The translations under genes and the position numbers were made by a program. Positions 6,279 to 6,931 of a DNA stretch of 6,931 nt are shown here, piece by piece. The DNA lies in assembly GCA_029987045.1 (NCBI GenBank), contig DALTWN010000048.1, forward strand, positions 1 to 6,931, given 5' to 3'. Below the pieces are notes generated by a model, which searched no databases, had not been told where the DNA came from, and worked only from the letters and a program-made list of their open reading frames with translations. Position 1 is the stretch's first letter, and every line of letters starts with the position of its first letter. Origin of the DNA: Methanocorpusculum sp. GTDB lineage: Archaea; Halobacteriota; Methanomicrobia; Methanomicrobiales; Methanocorpusculaceae.

Positions 6279-6301
6279 GGTGTCCGCCCGCATTACTATA
6301 C

Positions 6302-6688
6302 ATGAATCTTACCGGACGCAGTATTGCAAAAGGAACCGCATCAGCTCCTATCATCTCCACCAATACACCGATCTCGTTTCTGGGAATGGTCGATCCGAAG
6401 ACAGGCGTAATCATCGATAAATCGCATCCGCTCCACGGTCAGTCGATTGCAGGAAAAGTGCTTGTATTCCCTGCAGGAAAAGGTTCGACTGTAGGGTCCT
6501 ATGTCATCTATGCACTGAAACGCAACGGTGTAGCTCCTGCCGCATTCATTGTCCGGGAATGCGAAACGATTGTCGCCGTGGGTGCTATCATCGCCAGTAT
6601 TCCAGCGGTTGACCGTATCAATGGCAGTTTCCCTGAAGACGGAACCCTGGTTACGGTCGATGGTACTGAAGGAACGGTAACCTATTAA
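6302..6688 (+). CDS. phosphomevalonate dehydratase small subunit (aconitase X swivel domain, DUF126)
   Basis: In the archaeal mevalonate pathway this subunit, with an iron-sulfur large subunit (DUF521, aconitase X), dehydrates (R)-5-phosphomevalonate to trans-anhydromevalonate 5-phosphate, on the way to isoprenoid membrane lipids. The 128-residue product opens with GRSIAKGTASAP and carries the swivel-domain signature FPAGKGSTVGSY (56-67), with the conserved serine at S62. Next come the usual ALKRNGVAPAAFIV, IPAVDRI and VTVDGTEGTVTY segments. Length is full for the family. The large subunit is not in this window, so it must lie elsewhere. The start has no ribosome-binding site and follows the shared TATA-like element at a leaderless distance. 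The next gene begins 7 bases after the stop, so the two are probably one transcript. A different hydro-lyase role is possible but less likely in an archaeon. Confidence 0.9.
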   Translation: MNLTGRSIAKGTASAPIISTNTPISFLGMVDPKTGVIIDKSHPLHGQSIAGKVLVFPAGKGSTVGSYVIYALKRNGVAPAAFIVRECETIVAVGAIIASIPAVDRINGSFPEDGTLVTVDGTEGTVTY

Positions 6689-6695
6689 TCCACAC

Positions 6696-6931
6696 ATGAA
6701 TATCGTCTGGCGATACATCACCGCTTCCCGAAACACGTATGCTGTCGTATTTGCGGCATGTGAGAAGTACGGGTTTCTGCTGGAACCTGCAGAGACTCCA
6801 ACCGAACTCGCCGCGGCAGACATCGTCTGTTACAGTCTGAACAGCCTGAACTATGCCGATTATATCGAAGAGATGCAATCGCTCGATGCGATCGTTATTG
6901 CCGGAGGTCCTCATCCGTCGGCATGTCCGGA
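6696..6931 (+). CDS. B12-binding/radical SAM protein, MJ_1487-like (5' part only)
   Basis: Only the first 78 codons are present; the gene runs off the window. The product begins MNIVWRYITASRNTYAVVFA, has an ADIVCYSLNSLNY segment and reaches AIVIAGGPHPSACP. The GGPHP motif (70-74) after a hydrophobic strand is typical of the B12-binding, Rossmann-like domain in front of many radical SAM enzymes. The WRY and RNTYA opening resembles the MJ_1487 family of archaeal proteins. The radical SAM cysteine motif would lie downstream and cannot be checked. No reaction is known to me for this family. It starts 7 bases after the dehydratase subunit without a clear ribosome-binding site and is probably co-transcribed with it. 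Confidence 0.72.
   Translation, partial: MNIVWRYITASRNTYAVVFAACEKYGFLLEPAETPTELAAADIVCYSLNSLNYADYIEEMQSLDAIVIAGGPHPSACP

Noticed and set aside
6341..6823. 160-codon minus-strand frame over the dehydratase subunit and the next gene
   Set aside because: Antisense to two recognisable proteins; no conserved motif of its own.

Overview
The window reads as chromosomal DNA from a methanogenic archaeon, most likely Methanomicrobiales; a Methanocorpusculum-like genome of moderate G+C is a guess from general resemblance. The grounds are an archaeal-type GatCAB cluster, an FdhD-type formate dehydrogenase maturation protein, the small subunit of the archaeal mevalonate-pathway enzyme phosphomevalonate dehydratase, the start of an MJ_1487-type B12/radical SAM protein, TATA-like boxes instead of -35/-10 promoters, and several starts that sit 25-35 bases after a TATA-like box with no ribosome-binding site (leaderless mRNAs).

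Layout. (1) Positions 6-3002, minus strand: gatC-gatA-gatB, complete and tightly packed (gaps of 2 and 1 bases), encoding the tRNA-dependent amidotransferase that makes Asn-tRNA(Asn) and/or Gln-tRNA(Gln). (2) Positions 3003-3236: an intergenic region holding divergent TATA boxes, a 13-bp hairpin, a possible 29-codon ORF and a repeated promoter-like motif. (3) Positions 3237-5619, plus strand: two accessory genes, an AAA-type ATPase with a C-terminal DUF234/PD-(D/E)XK-like domain, and a Fic-domain AMP-transferase with an N-terminal helix-turn-helix. They are separated by a 48-base, almost fully self-complementary element that may be the terminator of the first gene, an operator of the second, or both. 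(4) Positions 5621-6247, minus strand: fdhD, ending one base from the end of fic. (5) From 6302, plus strand: the small (swivel) subunit of phosphomevalonate dehydratase, then the first 78 codons of a B12-binding/radical SAM protein that runs off the window.

The housekeeping genes serve translation (GatCAB), formate metabolism (FdhD) and isoprenoid lipid synthesis (dehydratase subunit). The ATPase and Fic genes look like an accessory islet between them. FdhD and the dehydratase subunit are divergent, 54 bases apart, and appear to share one near-symmetrical TATA-like element. No RNA gene, CRISPR array, transposase or prophage gene is visible. The least explained parts are the 3054-3208 intergenic block and the palindrome in front of fic.
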